Part shown: in pieces, positions 25,896-36,900 of the stretch
Layout of the letters: the number at the start of each line of letters is the position of its first letter
How positions within the stretch are numbered: position 1 is the first letter of the stretch
Source: Sphagnum compactum
Lineage: Eukaryota > Bryophyta > Sphagnopsida > Sphagnales
DNA: 64,000 bases
Direction: 5' to 3'
NCBI GenBank assembly: GCA_965153455.1
Contig: OZ234497.1
Location: 19,957,872 to 20,021,871 of the forward strand
Made by a program: the position numbers and the translations under genes
Notes under the pieces: generated by a model
Told to the model about the DNA's origin: nothing
Database searches by the model: none
Seen by the model: only the letters and a program-made list of their open reading frames with translations

Positions 25896-27256
25896 GGAAA
25901 AAGAAAGAGAATATATCCCATGTTAACGGTATCCATCGTGGGCTAATGAAATATTCCCTAAGTATGGCCTTTTGGTATGCCATAAGGTCCTGGGCTTTTT
26001 ACATTGGGCTCGGGCTTTTTAGGGATCCAAAACGGGCTCAAGTGGGCCTCTTGAACTTGGGCCCAATGCTTTTTACATTGAATCACAAAAACACAACATA
26101 AAAAATTATCCATGGACCTAGGGCTAGATATGCATAGACAATTGGACCTGGGGACAATTGGTCAGCTTCATGTGTTTTAACAACCATATTTAAATGCAAG
26201 TAAATCTTAATTCACCCAACAATTTTTTATTGGCTTAAAAAAATATTTCTTATAAAATATTCAAATATTTCAAGATGTATTGGAGATATTGAATTCCCAT
26301 TGGACAACATGAATGGGCCAAGCCTTTAGCGTAAGCTTGACCTTTTTTGCTATTCCATAGATGTGTTTATATTCGCCGGTGTTTAGTGTTCTAGGTTATC
26401 TCAAGTTCAAGGACCACTTGGTTAATATATGTTCATATGGTTGAAAACTATAAAATAACCTAGACAAATCGTGATATTCACCCAACAGTGGGTATCAAAT
26501 TTTGGTTCAAACCCAAAAAATTTGTAGTTAGTTCGTTCCATAATTCCCGTAACACTACTCATAAACTGAAATCCAACACAAATCTCAAGAGTGTCTTGCA
26601 TAATAGACAGGTTGCTAAGTTGCTACCTACCAATTTGGTATTTCTCACTACTGACGTACCCATTTTGGGAGGACAATAAGAACACCCATGCTATGAGGCG
26701 TAAGCTGCCCTGCTTATGGCCAGTTAAAAAAACCCATGTTAGTAACCTTTCTCAAATGCTCGAGACTATTATGACTCCAATCCAAATGGCACATTTTGAC
26801 AACATCAATTGAGGCAGGTGTTTTCATGAAGAACTGCATGCCCCGCTCACTAGGATGGCAACATCAACAACTGCTGCCATCACCAGCCAATCCATTTTAT
26901 GTATTGGTAAAATTGTAGCCAAATTTCTAATCAATTCAATCGTTTCTCTAAAATTGAAAGTCATTTCTCACACCTAACAAGGGTGTTAAACACTCACCCA
27001 AATTCATCCCCTAATTATGTCATTGTACAATTGAATGGCTAGATCCATGGACCTCAATTACTCCTAGTTACACCCCGAACGAAACACCCCACCACACCCG
27101 CTTTCTTCTTGGAGCAAGGGAGTGTTGTGAATGATAATATCATTCAAGAAATGTTTGCATTCTACAGTCGAATCCCTTCCTTCCATCGATGCTAATGAGG
27201 GTGAGATTCGATAATGATCATGGTACTATTACAATTGAATAGCAATCATTCACAAG
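25896..27256. other. Intergenic DNA downstream of TPK
   Basis: No gene is supported. The part nearest 27.25 kb probably includes the TPK 3' untranslated region. A GGGTATCAAA motif near 26488 faintly recalls a retrotransposon primer-binding site, but nothing else supports one. Confidence 0.45.
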
Positions 27257-29981
27257 TTAGTTACCATCTTGTAGACGTGCCAATGTGATTTTACCCGTGT
27301 TATTGCTGTCCAGTTGGTCAAATTGAAGACAGATATCATGGATTTGCTCATCGTGAACATTACCCATTTCTTTCAGTTTGTAGACAACATACTCTGCCTT
27401 GCTGCCAACCCCCCCACAAGCCATGGCAATAACAGAGCATGTTAGACCATTACCTCTACAATCATTTCCTTGTTAATTCCCATCATTAAAAAAACTGCAG
27501 AACCTTGATTCAGTACTCCCAGTGAAGTCTCCATATTGTAGCGCTAAAGGTTCTGAGTGCCTGATTCAGATGGAAAGGAGGATTGCCAAGTGCAAAGCTC
27601 AGCAACCCTCTAGCACCACAAGCCTCTGAGACCATGAACCCTAAAACACATCAAGATCCTACTGTTCTGAGCACCCAATTCAGCTGGAAACAAGGATTAC
27701 CAAGTGCAAAGCTCAGCAGCCCTCCAGCACCACAAGCCTCTGAGCGACCATAAGCCCTAAAACACAAGATCCTAATGTTCCGAGTGCACAATTCAGCTGG
27801 AAAGGATGATTACCAAGTGCAAAGCTCAGTAGCCCACAAGAACCCTACACATACCATTTTTCGTATTGCCTTCTGCTAGAGAAATGCCAATTTTCTGCAA
27901 TTGGCATGGGGATGAAGCTGAAGGTTCAACTGGTTATGAAAATTATAGAAGCCACCGGCAGCCCACCCAGATGCATAAAGTTCGAACAGAACAAAATTCA
28001 TCAAGAGTGTGTGTGGAAAGAAAGAGGGATTTAGGTACCTGATGCAGCCATCATGATCGAGATCTGCCTTGATCAAATCACCCACAGAGAATTGGCGACG
28101 AAGAACCCATTTAGCGATTGCACGATGGCGTTTTTCAACTCGAGCTTCAGTCAAATACAGAAAGCAACGAGCGACCGCCAATGTGCTGAACAGCAACCAA
28201 ACAGCAGCAAACAGACGACCTGTAAAGCTCTTGAAAGTATGATCTCCATACCCAACAGTGGTGATAGACATGGTGGTGCAATAGAGAGCATCAATCCACG
28301 ACAATTTCTCCATCTGCATCATCACAATCGTTCCAACGATGATGCACAAGACTGGAACCCCTGCAGCAAGTGCCACTTTCATACGGATACGCATTCGGTT
28401 GCCATGATTCGGATTCATGAAGTATCTCCTTGCCACCTGATAGTGGCTTCCTTCCACCGCACTCAGCAGCAGATGCTCCTGCTTGTCGAGCACATAGTTC
28501 ACCATGCCACTCAGCAATGCGTCAATGAACCCAAACCCTATGAGCACAAACCCACATGCAAAGAGCTTGGCAGATGTTGTGGTTGGCGTGATGTCTCCAT
28601 ATCCAATGGTGCACATGGTCACGATGCAGAAATACAGAGCATCCACATATGAGACGGTTTCCAAACCTGAGAATTCTTTCCTCTTCCAAGTGTAGATCAA
28701 CACTCCCACTGCCAAGTAGACCATCAACCCTAACCCTGCTTGCATCACGATGGACCCACTCTTCGACAACTGCGGTCGCTTCACCACATCGCTGTTGTTG
28801 TTGTTGTCATCCGCATTCTTGGCTGTTGCTGCTGCCGTTGCTGGAGCTGACATTGCTGGAGCTGTGTTGCAGCGATGCAAGCATTTCTTCTTCTTCTTCA
28901 CCACCTTCACCCTGTGCATTGCTGCTGGCATGCTCTTTGTTGGGGTGAGTGCTGAGATCTTCGCACTCTTCGGCGTGGAAGGAAAGGCTCTTGTTGATGA
29001 CGGGTACTGGAGAGATGATGGCAGTTTGTCGATTTCGGTATCGTCCGAGCCACTCCTCCCCGGTACATGGATTCTTAGGTCGAAATCATCATGGGAGGGC
29101 GTTGTTCTTGTTCCGTTTGTTTCTTGGGTCGCAGTAGTGTTGTCGTCGTCCTCTTCATCAGCGACGACGAAGCTTGGTACTGATTGGGAATGCTTCATAA
29201 TGCCAGAAGTCCTGTCCAAGATGTTTGAGAAAGCAGAAGGTGAACTCTCGTGTTCTTCGGGAGTGTGTGAGTGATCTGCTTGCAACGACCCAAGTGCAAA
29301 TCTCGGTGTACCACCTCGCATGTTGAACTGCTGATCTGTTGGTGTGCTTGAAAGCCAAGTTCCATAATTCGGAGATGCAAAACCGCCAAACTTTGTTGAA
29401 GAATTCTGTAGCAAAGAATCCGTCTCCTCATGTTGCTGTTGCTGTTGTTGTTGTTGTTCCTGTTTTTGTTGGGAATGGATTAGGTCGTGATCTTCATCAT
29501 CATCATCATGCTCACAGCAAGTAGACTTTCTGTCTTGCTCTAAGAATTCAAGCCCATCTTCCTCATCCGGCCACAAGAAACCCAAGTGCCAAGAGTTCTG
29601 GATATTCTCCTTGACCCTGTTGTGCAAACTTTCCCAAGAGCTCCAAGAAGAGGATCTGCTGCTGCTGTCACCGTTCTTTCTTCCACCAGAAGAATATCCC
29701 CCCGACTCAAAATTCCTCCTATTCGGGTTGTGGCAGGGAAACGACCTACTCTTGTTCTTGGCGTACTCATGATTCTTCTCAAGGTCAGGCTCTTCTTGTT
29801 GTGTCCACAGACGATTTCTCTCAATTGTACTGCTGCTGCTGCTCCTGTCAATGCCTTCACAGTGTGTGAACAAGAGGCGAGCCGAGTCTGCTGATGGAAT
29901 CCGATGGTAAGAGGGCTTTTCTGAGAATGCCACTCTTCTGGGTGCCGTAGTACTAGGAGAAAAACCCATCTTCTCCTCCAT
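27257..29981 (-). CDS. TPK: Two-pore K+ channel (TPK/KCO family)
   Basis: TPKs are dimeric, Ca2+- and 14-3-3-regulated K+ channels, mostly of the vacuolar membrane, that set vacuolar K+ release. Exons 29981-28039 and 27401-27257 join in frame to 695 aa. Two pore units carry TIGYGD (about 458-463) and TVGYGD (about 575-580), each between hydrophobic segments. Exon 1 ends inside EF-hand 1; the join completes a perfect loop, DLDHDGCISKAE. EF-hand 2 (DSNNTGKITLAR) has Arg at position 12, so it is probably weak. The N-terminal part before the first membrane segment is about 400 aa, against under 100 in most TPKs. It is Ser-rich with a poly-Gln run and acidic stretches. LHRCNTAPAM just before the membrane part matches the 14-3-3 site of plant TPKs, and KSRSFP (77-82) is a second candidate. 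The start MEEKMGFSPST was preferred over an upstream in-frame ATG at 30122. The intron 2 acceptor has a poor pyrimidine tract. Confidence 0.93.
27546..27840. repeat. Three-copy ~114-bp tandem repeat in TPK intron
   Basis: GATT.CCAAGTGCAAAGCTCAG recurs at 27581, 27695 and 27808 (spacing 114 and 113 bp), with the surrounding CTCTAGCACCACAAGCCTCTGAG and ATTCAGCTGGAAA blocks repeated too. The array fills nearly half of the 637-bp TPK intron (27402-28038). Confidence 0.9.
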
Positions 29982-31928
29982 CTCAGAAAGAAAAATTAGC
30001 ACCACTCCGGGTAAAAAAATTCTAAGCTCGCAACAATTTTCTCTCTGTAAACATTTTTTTCCGCAGATACCAAGTGCAAGGAGACTTGGGAAGCAAGTGC
30101 AAAATTCGGGTGTGACAGACACCAGAGCTCAAAAGCTTGAAAAAAAGAGCTCCGGCAACCAAAAATCACAAAGTAAAAGCGGAAAAAGAAAGTTGTGGGT
30201 TTCTCCGAGAGGTGTCTTCTCATTGCATCGGTGTGCGAATCGGGAGCTGGAGCAAAAGATTTCGTCGCAAACTTTTGTGCCCAAGAAACGGAGACGATCT
30301 TCAGAGGCAAGAATGCGCACTGCTCGACAACGCAGGGTATGCTGCGGATTGCCCGGGCGGCCGGGCGGCCGGGCAAGTGGTCTGGGCAGCGGTTTTTCTC
30401 CTGCCGAAATCTCGCCAAAAAGCGAAGTTCAAAATTAAAATTTCTCAAAAAGAACTGATTTTGGAGGTTTTTAGTCGCCAGAAGTGAGGAGGGAAAAAAA
30501 AAGATAAAATTCGCCAGATTCATGCACTTGCTTTTCGTTTTATAGCCAAAAATATTGAAGGATGATTAAATATTTTCACTTTATTTCTGATTTATAGCTA
30601 GATTTGGCTAAATTTTCCTAGAGATAATCGCCACGTTTCCTACATCTTCCAATGGGTGATCGCCACTTTGGCTACAAACAAGAATTCCCCAAAAAAAAAC
30701 AAACACTGGGCCGGGAAGAGAGAAAAACGTGTCGCCGGGTCCCCTTTGTTATTGCGCCGGGCGACCCGGTCGCCCAATGTTTATCGCCAAAGTCTTCGAG
30801 TTTAGCCTACCTTGGGCCCAACGTAAGTCTCCAATGAAAGACTGGTTTGGCGAAGTCTTGGTTCTTGGCGAAACCAGAAGCGTAAAGGGTGTTGTTAGGT
30901 GGGCTCAGGCGGCGGCACGGCGGTGGGCAGTAACCACGTAACCAGGAACCCCGGGTCACGAGTCAGTAACTGATCCAATCTCACGGCTGAATTGAAACCA
31001 TAACCGCCTCTAACGGCCTAGATGCACCGACAAGAATAGAAGCGGCACTCGAAAACAGTAGTAGTTACAAAGTAAAAGAAACTAGTAAAACTTACTAGAG
31101 ACCGTAAAAGGCGGTGATCCTAGGAAGGAAGGCCTAAAACTAGGCACCAATCTTAGGAAACCTAGGCTATACCACGGCTGAGAATGTAGCAATCTAGGTA
31201 CATACCTACCTGTTAACAGTACCTACTTCTACTTTCTGGGTAAAAAGTAACTTGTGGCAGGTGAGACGGGACGTATTATAACCAAGGGTAAAATGTCGCA
31301 ATCGTACGTAGTAACTGGTTCCCCCTATCTTTTTTTGCTGACTATGTATAGCCAAAATGTTATCTTAAAAACTCTAAAAAGTGCTAAATTCAAGTGCTTT
31401 TTGAGATTTTCAATAGCCATAATTCGAATAAAATTCAAGAAAAATCGACAGATCTCTCTATACATGGTTCAAGTAAGGTAGCTAAAAAGATAGAAGTATG
31501 TTTTTTTTTTAAAAAAATCATATTTAGCTTGTAATCAAATTTGGCTAAATATTTCTTTGGATTATCTTGACTTTGGCTATAAGATAAAATTGCCAAAAAA
31601 AAACACTGCCCTACCTACACCCTTAAAGATAGAGATAAGGTATCCTAATTTGAAGTAAAAAGACAAATAATTTGTGATTCCAAACTTGTTCCGATTTGTG
31701 ATTGGAGGAAGGGGCTATTGACGAATCAAAAGAGCCCAAAGTCAAGTCCAAAGTCAAGGAAGCGTGTTCTGGGAGAATCATTTTTCGTAGCCACTTTGAT
31801 TGGCCCCATCACTATTTTTTCCTCTTTTTTTTTTGTCTTTTTTTGGAATAAATAAATGAAAGAAATCCATTGCAAAACAAAAACCAAAATAACACATCCA
31901 ATTAACGCATGAGGTTATTACATGTCCC
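29982..31928. promoter_or_regulatory. TPK upstream region and spacer
   Basis: The sequence from 29982 to about 30450 is GC-richer and probably holds the TPK leader and promoter. A GC microsatellite (GGCCGGGC repeats) lies near 30353-30376. Beyond that the DNA becomes mixed. The stretches at 30.54-30.65 kb and 31.34-31.6 kb share TTTGGCTAAAT and TATAGCCAAAA words with each other and with 22.34-22.38 kb, suggesting remnants of a dispersed repeat. No gene is seen from 30.5 to 31.9 kb. Confidence 0.45.
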
Positions 31929-32036
31929 AAGGACCAGGGCTTTCTCAAAATATGGGGCCTAAAGACGAGAGATGAGGGTGTTTAGGGTTTAGGGTTTAGG
32001 GTTTAGGCCCCATATTTTGAGAAAGCCCTGGTCCTT
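31929..32036. repeat. Perfect 35-bp-arm hairpin, telomere-repeat loop
   Basis: The left arm 31929-31963 and right arm 32002-32036 are perfect inverse copies, 35 bp each. The 38-bp loop contains three consecutive TTTAGGG units, the plant telomere repeat, and a fourth partial unit runs into the right arm. A shortened related block (GCCCCAGGACCAGGG) follows at about 32055-32069. No flanking target duplication is evident. Confidence 0.9.
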
Positions 32037-32700
32037 CCAAAATTTCGATAAAGCCCCAGGACCAGGGTTTTAATGAAATAAGGATTGTAAGGGGAGTGGA
32101 TTGTATTTTCTAAGGGCATGGCAACAAGGCCGGTGGTAGCCTGAGATGGTCCCCAATGTGACTTGCCCTTCCTCAACATTTAAACAAGGGGTGTGTTACA
32201 CTATGGCCTTGCCATTTACATTCAAAAGTATCTTAAGGCAAAAGAAGAATTATGAAAACTCAAATACCTATTTCACCATGCCAAAATATAATTTTCAAAA
32301 ACAAATCCTCTAAAAGAAACCAAAATGATGAAACCCTGACAAACTTCATAAGAAAAAAGCACCCAAGAAAGGGAGAGAAAAAGAAACAAAGGGCAAGGAC
32401 CAAAGTCCAAGCAAGCAAACAGCCCAAAAGGCCACAAGGAGGTAATGGAACCATTAAGTACCGAAACCTACACAAATCGCATGAAGCATATCAACTAAAG
32501 AAAGGGGAGGTCCTTCAAGATATTATACCACTATAACTAATCTCAAGTTTGGACACAAGCCAAAATATCATCTTTCAAAAATCCTCATATCAAAATAGAA
32601 CCCATTACCTAAGGGCCAAAATCCCTTAAGCTACTATAGTATGTAATGAATCTAAATGTAATAGAGTAAACTGGCCGATGACTGAACATTTAGTGTCTCC

Positions 32701-32785
32701 GTCATTGAGCTTTTGTTCAATATACTTGTCATCGAGCTTTTGTTCCATATACTTGTCATCGAGCTTTTGTTCAATATACTTCTTT
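32701..32785. repeat. 27-bp tandem repeat, 3 units
   Basis: GAGCTTTTGTT recurs at 32707, 32734 and 32761, an exact 27-bp period. On the minus strand it translates in frame to repeats of (K)YIEQKLDD inside a 69-codon open frame. Whether it is expressed is unknown. Confidence 0.85.
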
Positions 32786-32866
32786 TGTATTTGGGGCTTG
32801 AAGATGAAATCTAGATCATTAGATTGTGCACACAAAGTTGGGGTGGTAAAGAGAAATTACATCCTA

Positions 32867-33000
32867 CACATGGCAGTTCATGAGGAGTTCATTTGCCACC
32901 TATCAACAAACACATGGCAGCCCTTGGGAAGTTCATTTGCCACTATCAGCAAACACATGGTAGCCCATGGAGAGTTTGTTTGCCACCTATCAACAAATCG
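32867..33000. repeat. ~44-bp tandem repeat, 3 units
   Basis: CACATGG begins units at 32867, 32911 and 32954 (44 and 43 bp). Units share GAGTTCATTTGCCACCTATC with point changes. It lies just after the 27-bp array. Confidence 0.8.
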
Positions 33001-33507
33001 TAATACTTTTTGACTACCAAACATTACCTACCTCCAATATGAATGAAGAATGCACTAGTCAAAATCTTCAAAATTACAATTCAATTTTAAACAAAGGATG
33101 CATATTTAATTTAGTTTAGGGCTTCTAAATCTACGATGATTGGGTGAATGCACTTTCATTCAACAACAAATTTTCAAACACTTCTCAAAATTGTGCGTGT
33201 TGTTCCTCTATATTAGTGGGCAAAAAATTTTGAACCTCCTCCCTCCTCACCATCACTAGTATTTACAAAAGCCATTATCCATTGTCGCAAGTTGATGAAA
33301 TCAATGGGTAATAGTTGCAATCATACACGGTCCAAGTGAGAGATTGTCATTGCTTATTGTTGGACGAAAAATCTGCCTAACTTGTTTTTTGGGTCTTCTC
33401 ATTGATGTATCAAGAACATGTGTTTTTGAATTTTTTTTAGTAGCAAGCTTCAAAGACATAATCACTAAAGGAGATGATTGAACACTATACTAATCAATGA
33501 CATCTTT

Positions 33508-33940
33508 GGGGTGTAATCACACTAACATGTACTGCAGCAAATGTAACCGATGCTTAGTTTTTCATGTTTGAAAATAATAATTTAATTTGGTGTTGAAAAT
33601 ATAAGATTTTTTTATATAGTAAGGTTCATAATATATCGTTGGAACATGTGAACTAATTTGAAAAATATGTGATGAATAAAAAGCTTTCAAAAGCATTCAT
33701 TAAGCACTGTAACACTTGTTTTTTAGCACTAAAAGGATTTATAAATAGATTTCAAAACTTTTGAAAAGTACATATATTTTGAAATCTTTTGCATAAACCT
33801 TGGTGTAATAACATAAAGAATTTTTTTTTAAAATTTTGAGGAATTTTTTGAAGACTTTTTAAAGAATATTCTAAAGAAAATTGTTGCAAAAGCAGTCCCT
33901 TAAGTAGGCGAGTGTGACTCATGTTACCCTGTTTGCACCC
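33508..33940. mobile_element. MITE-like dispersed element, copy 2
   Basis: It has the same ends as copy 1 at 392-832: GGGGTGTAATCA..CTAACATG at the left and ATGTTACCCTGTTTGCACCC at the right. Interior words and order are similar, for example the AATTTTTTGAAGA blocks and the 'ttaag' block before the right end. It is 433 bp against 441 bp, non-coding and diverged. Confidence 0.55.
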
Positions 33941-36900
33941 TTAGTTTTTGTGAACAATTTTTGACATGAAAATGCTTTTGTTGGTTGATGGTTTACAGGA
34001 ATGTTCATCTGCTTGCTATGAGACAGAAGTTGGTTGTGTCTAAACTCTTGTGTAGACTATGCATGCATGTCAACCGCTTTTTTTCATAAGCAGTTTGGAA
34101 CAACATTATTGTACAGATATACTTTTGTTTATTTTTGTATTTGTCTTTCATGGAAAAAAAACTTGAATTGTGTTGTGACCTTCCAAAGCTAGTCCTTCTT
34201 ATAAAGCTAATTCTTTTGATTTTTTACTATCAAACCAGGAGATTGATGTTTAGGTTTTTAATTAAAAGTAAGAAGAAGTTAATTGGAAACTTTGATGTTG
34301 ATTTGCATGCCATCAGACACACAAAGCCATTTGCTTTAAAAGCTCGTGAATCTTTAGTTGTGGAACAAAATGTGCATATAGAACAAGATGAACTTCTTTT
34401 AGAAAGAAGGTGCCAAACAACCATGTGCAGTAGCATGTGCATTCACATTCTTGAGAGTTTTCTTCTTCAGTAGTTTTGAATTTGTGTTTGTCATTAGATG
34501 GAAGAGTTCATGAATCCCAAAGGTCAAAATACATCTCCTTCCTAGCCTCGATGTAAAAATAGTGGTAGCTCTAAAAAACTCGCAAAATTGTGCAAGTCCC
34601 ATATTCTTTCTTAATGGCATGTTAAGATACAAATCTATAAGCAATTTGTATAGGCACATTGACCTTGTGAACATGTTGGTTTTTGGTCTAAATTTTGAAA
34701 CATGCAATTGACATTTTGTCTTGTTGGACCTTTGGGTGGCATCATTTCATTTCTTTATAATCAAATCCATTTTTTATGTTTTGCTTAAACATATTGGCAA
34801 AATGTTTGTGTGTCTAACATTATAGTTCACATCTTCTTGCCTTTGTCCATTTGCAAGGTATACCATAAAGGTATAACTAATGTAATTTGTCACCATCTCA
34901 AGCTATAGAGCATTTTGTAAAATTGCCTGTTACATTGAGTTGCTTCCCTCTCGGATCATCATTGTATGATGTTACTTCCCCCTAGGTTCTTTATGATAAC
35001 TTTAAGATTTAGAGTTTACATATTGTTAAACTTCAAGTACTCATTGTTTTTTTCTCCAAGTCTGATCACACAATAGTTGTAAATAGTTTGCCAAAGGGAA
35101 AAAATCTTTACACAACCAAAAGATTTTTAGTTTAGTGCTTGAGGTTGTGCTATTACTTCCCATGACCAAACATATCATACACATAATGATGTTCATTTTC
35201 TTTCAAATACCAACCACTCTTGCCCCCCAAAACCACACATTAAATCAATATTCCATGTGAATAACTTAAAATAATTAAACAACTTTTTTTAATACCAAGT
35301 GTTCAGTCATAAGAACATTTTAAAATGATAGTAGCTTCATTCATGGCCATTCACACACAACAACCAAGAAGAAGATCGTGAAAAGAACATCCATAGGAAG
35401 GCAATGGTGAAAAGATAGAAGACCGTCACAAAGACAAAAGACCACAAGACACAAAAACCCCTAAACTTTAAACTTGAATTGAAACTAAGTTTTCTTAAAT
35501 AACTTGATTCAATTTTAGTTATTGGGGCATTGCGACCATTTAAGACTTAGGTCCAATTCTTCTAAAACAAAGGAAACTAGAATTAGGGTGCTAGTTCCCA
35601 CCCAGTTCCTTTAACCCCCCCAATCCCAAATTTGGTTCCTACTTAAATCTAGGTTTTTTATACTTAGTTTTATACCAATTTCAATATTAATATTTGCCTA
35701 ATTCCAATTGAAAAACAATCTTGGACCCAAAACCAAAACCATGATGGTTGGCATGAAAGTTTCAAAAAGGACCCAATGAGGTAGATAAGTCAATGAACAA
35801 ACACTTTTAAACTCAAATGAGGTCAAATCCTCACACATTGTTTCTTTAATTTTGAAAATCAAACAAGCCTTTCACCTAGCACTTCCAACGTCACAAAAAT
35901 TTCTCAATTTGCTAAAGGAATGGGCAAGATATGGGGTGTTACTTTGTAAGGGGGTTTAATGTTTAGTGATGAGTGATTTAAAAGAGGTTAATTAACATTT
36001 TGAGCTTAAGATCTTTGATCTTTGCATTTGGAATTCAATTTTTTTTTGTAAAGCCCAAGTTGGTGCTCCCATCAAGTTTTTAATCGTTCAAAATGGATTA
36101 AAAATGAGAAGATAGGGGGTCTAGAGTTATCTGTCAAAAAAAATGAAACAAACTACCACTCATCCCCTTCCTGCATTTTTTGTGTTGCTCCTTTATTTTT
36201 GATGCGCAAAGAATATTTGTAGCCCTCCAATTTGCACATCCAATGACACCAAAATTGCTCAATTTGGTTGAGGAATTAGGAAAATGTTGAAAAATGTTTG
36301 GTGATAAGTACATGTTTAGTGATAGGTGGTTCTACCTACTAGGACCATAATGGCAAATATGAAAGCTTTTAAAAGGAACCAATGCCAAGACTAGACTAGT
36401 AAGAAAAAGGTACCCAATAGCAGGAGTAAGTATGTTCAAAATTTAAATACCAGACCAACACTTTAATTTTTCAATAATGGGTGGGTACTTCCTTTGGAGG
36501 GTAAAGATCCTCAAGTTGGGTTCTAATAAATAAGACCCAAACCAAAAGTGGGTCTAGCTTTCAAAACCAAAACAAAAATTGAAACCTGATTTCTTTTCTT
36601 TAACAAAGGGACCTAAAACCCAATTTTCAGTTCCATTTTGGTGTACAACTCAAACCCAAATATTGAAAAAAATGGAATTGAAAATAAAAGATATTAGAAT
36701 AAAGGGTTAACTAGCAATTAACCATCAATTCTGGTCTAGGTTAATAAGAAACAGACCGAAATTAAGTTGAACAGCCTAAGCTTGACATTGTGATAGAAAA
36801 TTTAATAGATGAAGAAAATTCAATGCAGATTGTTTTGAAAGCCCTAACTACACTATCTAGGGACTAATGAACCATTTTGCAAGCATATCACCAAGCTACT

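Noticed and set aside
26480-26500. Retrotransposon primer-binding site (GGGTATCAAA)
   Set aside because: The match to the initiator-tRNA complement is poor, and no LTR or polyprotein was found beside it.
28053-29274. Plus-strand frames of 99-199 codons opposite TPK
   Set aside because: They are shadows of the TPK exon and its trinucleotide repeats.
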